Positions 37,243 through 48,594 are shown, counted from the first letter of the stretch. The stretch is DNA of 64,000 nucleotides from Oligoflexus sp. (GCA_014378195.1 JACMOC010000008.1:145212-209211), one strand, 5' to 3'. Notes: generated by a model not told the origin, from the letters alone. A program made the numbers and translations.

Positions 37243-37551
37243 ATGAAGGTGAAAAAACGTATGGAAAGCCTTGATTTACAGGAAATTCGTGTGGCGGGCC
37301 GTGTAGGGAGCCAGTCGAATATATCTCATCGTTTGAGTGTGGCTGACGAGGTGCCAGACCCTCAAGGGGTTATAGCAATTTATCACCGCTTGCTCAAACT
37401 GAGGGATGTTGATGAAAGCGAATTGTCAAAAGCGATATGCTACAGCCTCAAACTTCACGGCAAGACGTTTTATGGAGATGCATCGAAAAACCGATCCAAC
37501 TCCGATGCTGCTACAGAAAATAGAGTTTCTTTAAGGCAAGTGAAGTTATGA
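37243..37551 (+). CDS. Hypothetical protein preceding the cyclic glucan synthase
   Basis: A 102-residue protein starting MKVKKRMESL, with GGAGCTAGA before the ATG. It contains QGVIAIYHRLLKLRDVDESEL, a helical pair, and is otherwise unrecognised. Its stop overlaps the start of the glucan synthase gene by four bases (ATGA), so the two are coupled and it may serve that enzyme. Confidence 0.55.
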   Translation: MKVKKRMESLDLQEIRVAGRVGSQSNISHRLSVADEVPDPQGVIAIYHRLLKLRDVDESELSKAICYSLKLHGKTFYGDASKNRSNSDAATENRVSLRQVKL

Positions 37552-40500
37552 TTGACGTAAATAACGCGTCTTCTCTGTATACCTTGCGTCAATTGGAACA
37601 ACTAGGGCAAGTTTTGGCTGTTCGACATAAGATCTGTTCTAAAGTGAAAATAAATTTCCTGCTGAATCGTCTAAAACAAAATGAAGATGTGCTGCGGACG
37701 ACCTATAAGCTTGTTATCAATGCGCTGCGAGAGGGGCAAAAGACGACGCCTGCTGCCGAATGGCTTCTCGACAATTTTCATCTGATTGAAGAACAAATCC
37801 GTACTTCGAAATTACACCTTCCCCGAAGGTTTTGTCGGGAACTGCCGGTAGTGGACGATCCAAAGTGGAAGCTTCAGGCTCGAATTTACCTCATCGCGCG
37901 CGAGTTAATAAATCATACCGACGGGCATTTGGATTGCGAGGGTGCCTACCGCATTTTGCAGGCCTATCAGAAGCAAACGCCTTTGCGGCTCGGAGAACTA
38001 TGGGCTTTTCCCATCATGCTTCGTTTGGGACTCATTGATACTTTGCGGCATATTGCTGAATCTATTGCGACCAGTTATGTCGACCAGAGCAATGCCAAAT
38101 TCTGGGCTGAGCGCATGATCATGCCCATTATTGAAGAGCCCCAGAAGTTAATTACGACAATTGCGCAGATGGCGCAATCTGAACCACGAATGTCGAGTGC
38201 TTTCGTTTCGGAATTCTCGCGTAGGATACAGGCCAGCTGCTATTCGCCTACTTTGCCACTGACATGGATTGAGGAGCAGGTTGTTGGCCAAGGGCTGACC
38301 CTTGAAAGCCACCAAAACCTAGCGAGCCAGGATCAAGCGCACGATCAAGTATCGATGAGCAACTGTATCGCGAGTCTAAGATTTCTCAGTGATACCGACT
38401 GGCGTGATTTTGTCGAAAAAATGAGCGGAGTCGAGGCGGTTCTGAAGAAAGACCCAAGTCAATATTATTCAAAAATGGATTTTGCCACGCGAGATTCTTA
38501 TCGGCATGTTATCGAGTACATCGCCCGTCATAGTCAGCATGACGAACTTACTGTCGCGAATGCCGCAATGACTATGGCCCAAGAATCACCGGATGGCGAA
38601 GACCAACCCGCAAGTATGAAGCACATTGGTGAATATTTGGTTGGTCAGTCTCGCCATATCTTGGAAAGGAAAATGCACGTCAAGCCTAAGATCAGCGACC
38701 GAATTCGTCGAGGCATACTGGCTTTTCCGCTTAGCTCATATTTTGTCATCTTAGTTTGCCTCGCTGCGGCTCTACTCTATTACCCAGTTCAGATTTTAAA
38801 TAAAAACGGATCAAATTTCGGTTTCGTAGCGGGATTAGCTCTCCTTTTGACTTTTCCGGCAATTCAATGCGCTCTATCAATAGTCAATTGGATGACCGTT
38901 TTGATACTGAAACCAAAAGCTTGGTCGAGAATGGACTTCACAAAGGGTGTTTCCCCTTCAGCGCGCACGATGGTTGTCGTTCCGTGCATGCTTACGGGTA
39001 TTCGGACTATCGAAAAACTGATTGAGAATCTTGAGATTCGCTATCTGGGGAATCGTGATGACAATATATTATTTGGTCTCCTCACCGATTTCGGAGATTC
39101 TGAAGTCGAAGTCGAAGATACCGACAGCCAATTCATCGGAGTGGCCTTAAAGGGTATTCGCTCCTTAAATGATAAGTATTCACGCTCAGAAGACCGGCAG
39201 CCGTTCTACCTTTTTCATCGATCGAGACGGTGGAACCCTGGTGAGAACATGTGGATGGGGTATGAGAGGAAAAGAGGTAAGCTCTCTCAACTTAATAATT
39301 ATCTTCGTGCTCTGGATCTCAGTCCATTCTCATCGGTCGAAGGTAATACAGAAAATTTGTATGATATCAGGTATGTACTCACTCTCGATGCGGATTCAAC
39401 CCTTCCCAGAGAGACAGCCCGAACCTTAATCGCGACGATGGCTCATCCTCTCAATCAACCTCAAATCGACAAAACCACACGTGTCGTTAAAGAAGGGTAT
39501 GCGATTTTACAACCGCGCATTACCATTCATCTTAAAGATAAGTCATCGAGTCATTTCACTCGACTTTTAAGCGACGATTTTGGCATTGATCCTTACACGA
39601 AATCTGTATCAGACATATATCAGGATCTTTTTCATGAAGGATCATACATAGGGAAGGGCATCTACGATTTAGACGCGTTCCAGGAAACATTGGATGCGCG
39701 TTTTCCTGAAAATAGGATCCTGAGTCACGATCTCATTGAGGGCGGATTCGCTCGGTCTGGGCTCGTGAGTGATGTGCAGTTAGTCGAAGAGTTTCCCAGT
39801 AGCTATTCCTTGGACGCGAGTCGACGGCATCGTTGGATGCGAGGAGACTGGCAAATTGCATCGTGGATCTTGCCAATGATCCCGAATGGCAATGGCTTAA
39901 AGGTCACGAATCCGCTCTCGCTGCTCTCTCGCTGGAAGATATCGGATAACCTCAGGCGAAGCGTGACCCCGATCGCTACTATTGTCTTCCTTCTATCCAT
40001 ATGGAAGTTTGCCCCTGAATTAAGCGCAAGCATGACTTTTGCACTGCTTATATACTTAGTGCTTCCTCCGGTGCTCAATGCATTAAATATTCAATCTCGT
40101 TATTCGGCATCAATCTCTGTCCGCCAGATGTTTCGCGATGAGATGCACTCCATAGGTCGAGCCATTTCTCTATCGATCCTCCATATTTCGTTTTTGCCCT
40201 ACGATGCTTTTCTTGCCACCGACGCGACTGTTCGAGCCCTTTATCGACTTCTGATCAGCAAACGAAAATTACTTGAGTGGCAAAATTCATCCGACGCCGG
40301 TGCCTCCTCGCCTCAAACGTTTACTGATTATTCAAGATTAATGTGGATCGCGCCTTTGGTTTCTATCTTTGGATTTGGAATTGTGTTTGCAGAGCCAATG
40401 AGTAGCAGTCTGTTCGTAATTGCGCCCGTTCTCGGCTTATGGTTGTTAGCGCCTCCTTTAGCATGGTGGATAAGCCGACCTTTGCACCATAAGGCTACCG

Positions 40501-43500
40501 AAATATCTGTGGCTCAGCGAAACTTCCTGCGAGGTCTATCCCGCAAAACTTGGTTATATTTCGAGACTTTTTTAACCAAAGAAGACAATTGGTTGCCGCC
40601 CGATAACTTCCAGGAGTTTCCCGCGCCCATTGTCGCACACCGAACTTCCCCCACCAATATCGGTCTCAGTCTCCTCTCAATTTTGGGCGCCTATGACTTT
40701 GGCTATATTTCTTTGGCTTCACTGGCAACTAAGCTTGAGCAATCCATGCAAAGTCTCGAGAGACTTGAAAGATATAAGGGACATTTTTATAACTGGTATG
40801 ACACTCAGTCTTTGAAACCTCTGCTGCCGCTTTACGTTTCGACTGTTGATAGCGGGAATTTGCAAGGAGCCTTATTGGTCCTAAGGCAAGGACTGAGCCT
40901 GCTGGGGGCGGGTAATTTGCATTCGGCCCGAATTCTGCCGGGCCTTGAGGATCTGCTCTTTCTCATAGAGGAGGATGAAATGTCACGGGCAGTTCAGTCC
41001 GAACTGACCCTCGTGACCATTAGCAAAACCAAAGCTAAATTTCTCGAATTTCTGCATATAGGTCCTGAAAAATCCCAGTCCATAGCGACTGGAATGGTCG
41101 ATAAATTGAATGCTATCCGGGCTTTGGTGATAGAAATTCAAGCGAGTGCGGGCAAGGATTCGTCGGAATGGATCGAGAGACTCTTATCCCAGATTGCTGA
41201 GCACACGGAATATATCCATTCGATCGACAGCGAAACATCCGTAAAGATGCGGGACAGATTGATTGATTTGGCGTCTCGCGCAAGTGCGATGCTTAAGCTT
41301 AATTACGCTTTTCTCTATAACCCATCCAACAAACTTCTCTCAATAGGTTACCACGTCGCCGATTCGCGTCTTGATCAATCTTACTATGATTTGCTCGCCT
41401 CAGAGGCGCGTCTGGCGAGCTTTTTAGCAGTTGCCGATGGCTCGGTACCGCAGGAACACTGGTTCGCACTGGGAAGGAACCTGACGTTCTCCGGACGGGA
41501 ATCGACCTTGTTATCGTGGAGCGGCTCCATGTTTGAATACCTTATGCCGCTTCTCATCATGCCCAGTTACGAAGGTACGCTTCTTGATCAAGCATGTCGG
41601 GTCTGCATTCATAGACAGATTCAATATGGTCGGGAACGCAACGTTCCTTGGGGGATTTCAGAGTCGGCTTACAATCTCACGGATGCTCACTACACTTATC
41701 AATATCGAGCGTTCGGTGTCCCTGGATTGGGCTTGAAGAGGGGGCTCGAACAGGATCTTGTCGTTGCTCCTTACGCGACCGTGATGGCTCTCATGCTCGA
41801 GCCCTTGGCGGCCTGCGTGAATTTGAAAGTCATGGCCGCTCAAGGATTTCTTGGAAAATTTGGATTCTTTGATGCCATTGACTATACACCCTCAAGAGTT
41901 CCTGTAGGCGACACTCTGGTGATTGTCAGAAATTTCATGGTCCACCACCAAGGCATGAGTTTTCTATCTCTTGCTCATTATTTGCTGCACGAACCTATGC
42001 AAGCCCGCATGGTGAGTGATCCAAGTTTTAAGGCGACTGAACTCCTTCTCCACGAGCGGGTTCCGAAGGAATCTTCTCTCCATGCTGATCTCGGACCTGA
42101 TAAGGAGATCGTCTATCCGGCCAAGGCTGTCGAAAATTCGTTCCGGCTTTTGAAGAACCCTAGTAAATCATCGCCCGATGTCCATCTCTTGGGCAACGAG
42201 CACTATCACGTAGTAGTATCGAGCGCAGGGGGGGGGTATAGCTCATGGAAAGATATAATGCTCACGCGCTGGCGAGAGGACAGGACGCGCGATGCCTATG
42301 GCTATTTTTTCTATATTAAAGACATCAAAAGCTCCGTATCATGGTCAGTTGGTTATCAGCCTATGCTCAATACCGGTGATAAGTACGAAGTGATCTTCAC
42401 TGAGGGACGAGCGGAGATAAGGCGGTCTGAAGATGGTCTTGATACTCATCTCGAGATTGCGGTATCCCCTGATGACGATGCTGAATTAAGGCGCCTCACT
42501 ATATTCAATCATAGTACGGAAATCAAGATTATCGAAGTTACGACGTACGCGGAAGTGGTGCTCGCACCGGCCGGTGCGGACCTTGCTCATCCTGCGTTTA
42601 GCAACCTTTTTATAGAAACAGAAGCTGTTGAAAATCAACTTGGTATACTCTGCCGACGACGGGGACGAGAACCCCACCAGAATCATCCGTGGCTTTACCA
42701 CGCGATGTTCGTTCATGGATGTCTCTCCATAGATAAAGGCATAGAGACTGATCGAAATCGCTTCGTGGGAAGAAATCATGGCCTTAATCAAGCGAATGCT
42801 TTAAATGACCCTCTAGAAAATGGCTGTGGCGCTGTTCTCGATCCAATCATTTCCCTGCGTAAACGAATCACGATTGCACCCGGGGGAACGGCTATCGTCG
42901 ACAGCATCCTCGGTGTTCACGAAAAGCGCGCTGGCGCTCTTTCCCTCATGGAAAGCTTGGGCGAAAAGCAAATGGCCGATAGGATACTCGAGCTTGCTTG
43001 GACTCATGGGCATGTTCTCTTGCAACAACTCAATTGTTCAGCTGCCGAAGCTCTTCTCTATGGAAAGATGGCGAGCGCGTTAATCTATGGAGGCTCCAAT
43101 CTAAGGGCGTCGTCCGCCGTCATTAAAGCTAACGTCAAATCACTCGCTGCCTTTTGGAGTTACGGGATTTCAGGTGATAAGCCTATCGTTCTCTTACGCC
43201 TCGACGGTCTCGAGAATCTTTCCATCCTTCAGCAGTTGGTTCGGGGTCATGATTATTGGCGTCGTAAGGGGTTAGCGGTCGATTTCATAATATGGAACGA
43301 AAATCGGTCGGGCTATCGCCAAAATCTCAACGACCAGATCATGGAAGTGATCGCCAGTGCAGGAGCAACCGCTCTTGTGGACAAGCCGGGTGGGATTTTC
43401 GTGAGACGAACCGATCAAATGCCGGATGAGGATCGGATACTCTTCCAGGCTGCTGCTCGAATTATTGTGTCTGATCGATCAGGGACCCTCGAAGAACAGG

Positions 43501-46007
43501 TGAATTCCGCAAAATCCCGATCTTCTTTTCTCCCCAAAAAAATACCCACTCGCCTCCTTGAACGGCGAGAGAGAATGCGCGGGCAGAGAATTAAACTTGA
43601 ACTAGAGCCAAAGGAGATCCTTTTTGCTGATAATGGATTGGGAGGTTTTAGCGAAGAAGGTCGAGAGTATGTTCTTCGCCTCGGTCCTGGCAAATCGTCT
43701 CCCATGCCTTGGGTTAATGTTTTAGCCAATCCTGGATTTGGGACGCTTATATCGGAAGCGGGTTCGGCGTATACTTGGTCGGAAAATGCTCATGAACACC
43801 GGCTTACGCCCTGGTTCAACGATCCTGTTTCCGATCCCACAGGTGAAGCGCTCTATATTCGCGACGAACTCACGGGTGATTTTTGGTCACCAACCCCAGG
43901 CCCTGCTCCGGCAAATGCTGAGTACATCGTAAGGCATGGTTTTGGTTACTCTAGTTTTGCTACAAGTTTTCATGGGTTGAGCTCAGTCGTGACAAACTTT
44001 GTGGATACGATCGACCCCGTTAAGATCATCTGGATTAAGTTGACGAATCAATCGAGCCACACACGTCAGCTCTCCGTGACAGCCTATTTTGAGCTCGTCC
44101 TGGGAGAATTGCGTTCAAAAGGCGCGAGTCAAATCGTAAGCGAATTTGATTCCAGTCAAGGTATCATGCACGCACGCAATATGTTTGCGGCTGACTTTCG
44201 GGATCGATTGGTATTTTTAAGTGCCAGTGATCCAGCTAAGAGTTTCTCGGGTGATAGAACAGAATTTGTCGGTCGAAATGGTTCTCTCGCTAATCCAGCT
44301 GCAATGGATCGATTAGGATTGAGTGATCAGGTTGGAGCTCTGTTTGATCCCTGCCTCGCGATGCAGTTTGCTTTCGAACTCGCTCCGGGTGAAACGAAGG
44401 AAATCGCCATATCCTTTGGCGTCGGCCGCGACCTTGCCGAGATTCGGCGTTTCAGCAAAGCTTTTCGATCTCTTCCCGAAATCCAGGTCGCTCTCGATCG
44501 AGTTCATCAGCAATGGCTGAAATTATTAGGACGAATTGAAATAGAGACGCCCGATCGGGCCCTCAATGTTCTTGGGAATGGATGGCTACTCTATCAAACG
44601 ATTTCGAGTCGGATCTGGGGGCGCACAGGCTTCTATCAGTCAGGCGGAGCCTACGGATTCCGTGACCAACTCCAAGATATGATGGCTGTTGTCTATTGCG
44701 CTCCCGAACTCGTTCGGGAACACATCATTCGATCGTCGAGCCGGCAGTTTATCGAAGGCGACGTTCAACACTGGTGGCATCCCCCTCAGGGGAGAGGGGT
44801 TCGGACCCGCATCAGTGATGATTATCTATGGCTGCCCTATGTTACCGAGCACTACATAGCGGTAACAGGAGATTGGGGAGTACTGGACGAGGTCACGGCA
44901 TATTTGAGTGCGAAGCCACTGGCAGAGGGCGCCGAGTCTGAATATAGCTTGCCGCTCGTTTCAGAAGACCGCGGCACGGTATATGATCACTGCTTGCGAG
45001 CTCTGCGCTATGGAATGAAATACGGCAGTCATGGTTTGCCTCTTATGGGCTGTGGTGACTGGAACGATGGCATGAACCTTGTCGGGATAAACGGCCAAGG
45101 TGAGAGTATCTGGTTAGGATTTTTCCTTTTCCAAACTCTCCAAAAATTCTCTGAGATCGCACTTCAGCGGGACGACTCCGATTTCGCCGCTCTTTGCGAG
45201 AAGGAAGCGAGTCAATTAAAAGGCCATATCGAGGCGAATGCCTGGGACGGAGCATGGTATTTGAGGGCCTTTTTTGATGATGGTTCGCCATTAGGATCTG
45301 CTCAGAATCAAGAGTGTCAGCTTGATTCGCTACCACAAAGTTGGGCTGTGTTATCGGGTGCATCGACAGGATCGAGGGCCAAGGAAGGCATGGATGCGGT
45401 TTACAAGCAACTTGTGAATCAGAAGCTTGGCATTATAAAGCTCTTTATTCCCCCTTTCGATAAACAGCTGCCCAATCCTGGCTATGTGAGCGGATATTTA
45501 CCGGGAGTTAGAGAAAATGGAGGTCAGTACACTCACGCAGCCCTTTGGGTTGTCATGGCGTTTGCCGAACTGGGTGAGGTAGATCGCGCCTTAGAATTGT
45601 TAATGCTTATCAACCCGATACTTCACGCCAACAGTCCCGATAAGGCCGCGCGTTATAAGATAGAACCCTATGTCATCGCTGGCGATGTATATGCGGCTGC
45701 GTCGCACGAGGGTAGGGGAGGGTGGAGCTGGTATACGGGCTCCGCGGCTTGGTTTTATCGGACGATAGTTGAAACATTTTTAGGATTTCATCTGATGGGA
45801 GACAAAGTTCTTATTACGCCTCGGCTTCCCTCCACTTGGCCCGAAATAAAGTTCAAGTTTTTGTACCAAGACACGTCATACGTAGCTATCGTAAAAGCGA
45901 AAGAGGCAGGGGCACAATCAAGGACGCTGCTTGACGGCCTCGAAGTATCGGGTTCTATTCAGTTGATAAATGATAAAAAAAGGCACGAAATCGGCATTAC
46001 TGTCTAA
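37548..46007 (+). CDS. ndvB: Cyclic beta-1,2-glucan synthase (GT84 plus GH94-type domains)
   Basis: A 2819-residue protein, the usual size for NdvB/ChvB. Order: helical N terminus; membrane helices (about 390-450); the glycosyltransferase with TLDADSTLP (about 611) and RRHRWMRGDW (about 759); more membrane helices; and two glycoside-phosphorylase-like halves. The second half carries the catalytic-type motif GDWNDGMN near residue 2502. The family elongates and cyclises periplasmic beta-1,2-glucans from UDP-glucose for osmotic adaptation and host or stress interactions. The frame is intact over 8.4 kb although the surrounding metabolic genes are broken. A G9 run at 42228-42236 is in frame. It ends 11 bases inside the convergent atpG remnant. 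Confidence 0.92.
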   Translation: MIDVNNASSLYTLRQLEQLGQVLAVRHKICSKVKINFLLNRLKQNEDVLRTTYKLVINALREGQKTTPAAEWLLDNFHLIEEQIRTSKLHLPRRFCRELPVVDDPKWKLQARIYLIARELINHTDGHLDCEGAYRILQAYQKQTPLRLGELWAFPIMLRLGLIDTLRHIAESIATSYVDQSNAKFWAERMIMPIIEEPQKLITTIAQMAQSEPRMSSAFVSEFSRRIQASCYSPTLPLTWIEEQVVGQGLTLESHQNLASQDQAHDQVSMSNCIASLRFLSDTDWRDFVEKMSGVEAVLKKDPSQYYSKMDFATRDSYRHVIEYIARHSQHDELTVANAAMTMAQESPDGEDQPASMKHIGEYLVGQSRHILERKMHVKPKISDRIRRGILAFPLSSYFVILVCLAAALLYYPVQILNKNGSNFGFVAGLALLLTFPAIQCALSIVNWMTVLILKPKAWSRMDFTKGVSPSARTMVVVPCMLTGIRTIEKLIENLEIRYLGNRDDNILFGLLTDFGDSEVEVEDTDSQFIGVALKGIRSLNDKYSRSEDRQPFYLFHRSRRWNPGENMWMGYERKRGKLSQLNNYLRALDLSPFSSVEGNTENLYDIRYVLTLDADSTLPRETARTLIATMAHPLNQPQIDKTTRVVKEGYAILQPRITIHLKDKSSSHFTRLLSDDFGIDPYTKSVSDIYQDLFHEGSYIGKGIYDLDAFQETLDARFPENRILSHDLIEGGFARSGLVSDVQLVEEFPSSYSLDASRRHRWMRGDWQIASWILPMIPNGNGLKVTNPLSLLSRWKISDNLRRSVTPIATIVFLLSIWKFAPELSASMTFALLIYLVLPPVLNALNIQSRYSASISVRQMFRDEMHSIGRAISLSILHISFLPYDAFLATDATVRALYRLLISKRKLLEWQNSSDAGASSPQTFTDYSRLMWIAPLVSIFGFGIVFAEPMSSSLFVIAPVLGLWLLAPPLAWWISRPLHHKATEISVAQRNFLRGLSRKTWLYFETFLTKEDNWLPPDNFQEFPAPIVAHRTSPTNIGLSLLSILGAYDFGYISLASLATKLEQSMQSLERLERYKGHFYNWYDTQSLKPLLPLYVSTVDSGNLQGALLVLRQGLSLLGAGNLHSARILPGLEDLLFLIEEDEMSRAVQSELTLVTISKTKAKFLEFLHIGPEKSQSIATGMVDKLNAIRALVIEIQASAGKDSSEWIERLLSQIAEHTEYIHSIDSETSVKMRDRLIDLASRASAMLKLNYAFLYNPSNKLLSIGYHVADSRLDQSYYDLLASEARLASFLAVADGSVPQEHWFALGRNLTFSGRESTLLSWSGSMFEYLMPLLIMPSYEGTLLDQACRVCIHRQIQYGRERNVPWGISESAYNLTDAHYTYQYRAFGVPGLGLKRGLEQDLVVAPYATVMALMLEPLAACVNLKVMAAQGFLGKFGFFDAIDYTPSRVPVGDTLVIVRNFMVHHQGMSFLSLAHYLLHEPMQARMVSDPSFKATELLLHERVPKESSLHADLGPDKEIVYPAKAVENSFRLLKNPSKSSPDVHLLGNEHYHVVVSSAGGGYSSWKDIMLTRWREDRTRDAYGYFFYIKDIKSSVSWSVGYQPMLNTGDKYEVIFTEGRAEIRRSEDGLDTHLEIAVSPDDDAELRRLTIFNHSTEIKIIEVTTYAEVVLAPAGADLAHPAFSNLFIETEAVENQLGILCRRRGREPHQNHPWLYHAMFVHGCLSIDKGIETDRNRFVGRNHGLNQANALNDPLENGCGAVLDPIISLRKRITIAPGGTAIVDSILGVHEKRAGALSLMESLGEKQMADRILELAWTHGHVLLQQLNCSAAEALLYGKMASALIYGGSNLRASSAVIKANVKSLAAFWSYGISGDKPIVLLRLDGLENLSILQQLVRGHDYWRRKGLAVDFIIWNENRSGYRQNLNDQIMEVIASAGATALVDKPGGIFVRRTDQMPDEDRILFQAAARIIVSDRSGTLEEQVNSAKSRSSFLPKKIPTRLLERRERMRGQRIKLELEPKEILFADNGLGGFSEEGREYVLRLGPGKSSPMPWVNVLANPGFGTLISEAGSAYTWSENAHEHRLTPWFNDPVSDPTGEALYIRDELTGDFWSPTPGPAPANAEYIVRHGFGYSSFATSFHGLSSVVTNFVDTIDPVKIIWIKLTNQSSHTRQLSVTAYFELVLGELRSKGASQIVSEFDSSQGIMHARNMFAADFRDRLVFLSASDPAKSFSGDRTEFVGRNGSLANPAAMDRLGLSDQVGALFDPCLAMQFAFELAPGETKEIAISFGVGRDLAEIRRFSKAFRSLPEIQVALDRVHQQWLKLLGRIEIETPDRALNVLGNGWLLYQTISSRIWGRTGFYQSGGAYGFRDQLQDMMAVVYCAPELVREHIIRSSSRQFIEGDVQHWWHPPQGRGVRTRISDDYLWLPYVTEHYIAVTGDWGVLDEVTAYLSAKPLAEGAESEYSLPLVSEDRGTVYDHCLRALRYGMKYGSHGLPLMGCGDWNDGMNLVGINGQGESIWLGFFLFQTLQKFSEIALQRDDSDFAALCEKEASQLKGHIEANAWDGAWYLRAFFDDGSPLGSAQNQECQLDSLPQSWAVLSGASTGSRAKEGMDAVYKQLVNQKLGIIKLFIPPFDKQLPNPGYVSGYLPGVRENGGQYTHAALWVVMAFAELGEVDRALELLMLINPILHANSPDKAARYKIEPYVIAGDVYAAASHEGRGGWSWYTGSAAWFYRTIVETFLGFHLMGDKVLITPRLPSTWPEIKFKFLYQDTSYVAIVKAKEAGAQSRTLLDGLEVSGSIQLINDKKRHEIGITV
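42228..42236. repeat. G9 homopolymer inside the glucan synthase gene
   Basis: Nine consecutive G encode three Gly in SSAGGGYSSW. The frame is intact on both sides, so a one-base slip would remove the C-terminal phosphorylase-like half. Confidence 0.88.
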
Positions 46008-46881
46008 ATTTTCCGACATTTTTCAGGGCTTCAAACCCAGCAACGACATCAAAAAGTTCTTCGTCGATTCCGCCCTGTCGGGTGCTATGATAGCGGCCTT
46101 TAAGAACGTCCAGTAGATCTGTGATGTTTTTTTCTGCGCGCTGCATTGCAGAAAACCGACTTGCATTTTCGCTGGCGATTGATTCGGCACAAGCTCGGAA
46201 TAGGGAGACAAAAAGGTATTCGCGAACCAAGGCTGACAAGGTTTTTGCATCATCACCAATTAATTCCGGTAATTGATTGTTGGGCCAGGAGGATTCAGCC
46301 AAGCTATTTTGCCAAACCAGATCAAATGGCAACAGACGTTGGGAAGTCGGTACAAAGATAGCGCCCGATCGCGATTCATTATAAAAAAGATAAAAATCGA
46401 TTCCTTCTTGCACTATATTTTTAGTGCACTCCTAGAGGATTTTTCCAACCATAGGGGCTATCGCATCCACTGTTTTAGGCACTTCTAAGAGACCTTTTAG
46501 GGGAATATGTTCATCCTGAAGGCGTCCATAAACTCGCTCACCGACGACCCAAACTTCAGGCTCGCCTGATAGGTCATGGAGAGCTTTAATAGCGTGATCG
46601 GCAATGAGTTCATTGAACTGGCCGACAAGGCCTTGGTCGGAGCCAAAAACCACGGCTCTGACCACGGAGGGTATCGTTTTATTTTTCAGGCCGAAGTCCT
46701 GCCTACGAAAGCACTCACTGAGGCCGAGCTCGACGGCGTGGTAATAATCTCCCAAGGCGCCCACCGATTTTTCGTACTGAGTTATGCTCGAAGCTGCAAC
46801 GGCTTTCATTGTTCGGACCACAGACAGTAGATCCTCTGCGCTGCTCATCTTTTTGCGTAATTTGACTATGGTATTACTCAT
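45997..46881 (-). pseudogene. atpG: N-ATPase-type F1 gamma subunit with in-frame TAG
   Basis: One continuous frame of about 294 codons. The start MSNTIVKLRKKMSSAEDLLSV, then VRTMKAVAASSI, and the end ASRFSAMQRAEKNITDLL are typical of gamma. TAG at 46434-46432 separates MVGKIL from ECTKNIVQEGID without changing frame. Gamma is the rotating shaft of F1. The start overlaps the atpA end (ATGA). Confidence 0.85.
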
Positions 46882-48419
46882 TTGGCAAGATTTTCCTCCG
46901 TTTTGAAAGGAGCCATGGCCTTATCCGACATTTTAAGTAAGACTTGGCGATCTTCGTCGCTCATTTTTTCGCTCTTGACTATGCGTTGGCGAAAGTCTTC
47001 GGGTAATTTGAGTGCTGATTCACGCAAGGCGTGTTCTGCGTCCTTCATTTTCGCCAGCGCTACATTATCAAAAAGTTTCGAGGTCAATGTCCAGAGCACA
47101 ACGATTTGCTAATAGGAGGACAAAGGAGAAAATTCTGCCTGCGATAGACAGGCTCTTATCCGCTTTCCGTGATTAATAGTTTGAGTCGTCGCATCGTCCA
47201 AATGGGCACCAAACCGAGAAAACGTCTCAAGCTCTCCGAACTGAGCGTAAGAAAGTTTCAAATCGCCTGAAAGAGCGCGATAGGCCGGACTCTGGGCTTT
47301 ACCTCCAACCCGAGAAACTGACTTTCCGACATCCACTGCAGGCAAAATTCCGAGTTCAAAAAGTGAGGGCGAGAGGTAAATCTGTCCGTCGGTGATGGAA
47401 ATAAGGTTGGTCGGTATATAAGCGGATATGTCTTGGGCTTCCGTTTCTATAATAGGCAAGGCGGTGAGTGACCCTCCGCCCATATCGGCACGTGGATTCG
47501 TAGACCGTTCAAGCAGCCTTGAGTGTATATAGAAAAGGTCACCCGGTTAGGCTTCTCGTCCTGGCGGGCGACGCAGTAAAAGAGATATCTCCCTATAGGC
47601 GCGTGCATGATGAGTTAGGTCATCGTAAACGATCAAAACATCGCGCCCAGCGTCCATAAAAAATTCTGCAATACTGGTGGCGGCATAGGGTGCGATGTAG
47701 GTGAGGCCAGGTGGATCATTGCCTTCACTTACGATCATAACCGTATAGTTGAATGCCCCTTTCTGATCGAGAATTGCGGCTGTTTTGGCTATAGAAGAAG
47801 CCCGCTGCCCGATTGCACAGTACACACAGAGGACGTTCTGGTCATGTTGGTTGAGTATAGTATCTATAGCGATCGCTGTTTTGCCGGTCTGGCGATCTCC
47901 AAGAATCAACTCACGTTGTCCTCGACCTACGGGGATCAAAGCATCAATGACCTTGAGGCCTGTCTGCAGCGGGACGGTCACAGCTGCTCTATCCATGATG
48001 GGACGTGCTGGCCTTTCGATGGGGTAACGTTCTGTTGTCGATAGGCTTCCTTTATCATCGAGAGGTCGACCGAGTGGATCGATGATTCGTCCCAGAAGGC
48101 CTTCCCCTACGCAGATATCCATGACTTTACCCGTGCGATGAACGTCGTCTCCAGCATGGAGGTCCCAATAATTTCGCAGGAGAACGACGCCAAGCTCATC
48201 GGGGTCAAGATTAAAGGCTATTCCGAGAATCTCCCCAGGAAACTTCACAAGTTCTTCGAATCCCACACCAGGCAGCCCCGATACCTTGGCTATACCCGTT
48301 GCAACGCTCGTAACGTTGCCTTTTTCTTTCGAGGATAGTGGGAGAATGAATGTTTGCACCCCCTGACGGAGCTCAGAAAAAAACGTCTCAAAATGTTTGT
48401 CAATATTTTCAACTTTCAT
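46878..48419 (-). pseudogene. atpA: N-ATPase-type F1 alpha subunit with two in-frame stops
   Basis: One continuous frame of about 513 codons with Walker [17 protein letters not shown] at 47549-47547 replaces the invariant Tyr in GREA-stop-PGD. TAG at 47111-47109 sits between SPLSSY and QIVVLWTLTSKLFD, where the family usually has Glu. No frameshift is seen. Sequence style ([16 protein letters not shown]) points to the alternative N-ATPase group rather than the housekeeping enzyme. The start overlaps a small upstream ORF. Confidence 0.87.
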
Positions 48420-48594
48420 CTCGAGGCCTCTCAGGAGTGGCCTTGTGGCCTGATTTCACTTTCGACTTTGCCTTCGCTTTTGAGTGATGTGATTTATCGC
48501 TCTCATTGTCTAAGCTGCTTTGGAGTGAGTCGAGATAATCGGCAATGTCCCAGGCTATTTTGTTTCCTGATGTTGTGAGTTCGATACCGCTCAT
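48409..48594 (-). CDS. Small basic hypothetical ORF in the ATPase remnant
   Basis: 61 codons starting [20 protein letters not shown], with a Lys/Ser/Ala-rich tail. It overlaps atpA by 11 bases and the atpD fragment by 4. In complete N-ATPase operons the b subunit (atpF) precedes atpA, but no membrane helix is present here. It may be a leftover or chimera formed when the genes between atpD and atpA were deleted. Low confidence as a real protein. Confidence 0.35.
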   Translation of the reverse strand: MSGIELTTSGNKIAWDIADYLDSLQSSLDNESDKSHHSKAKAKSKVKSGHKATPERPRDES

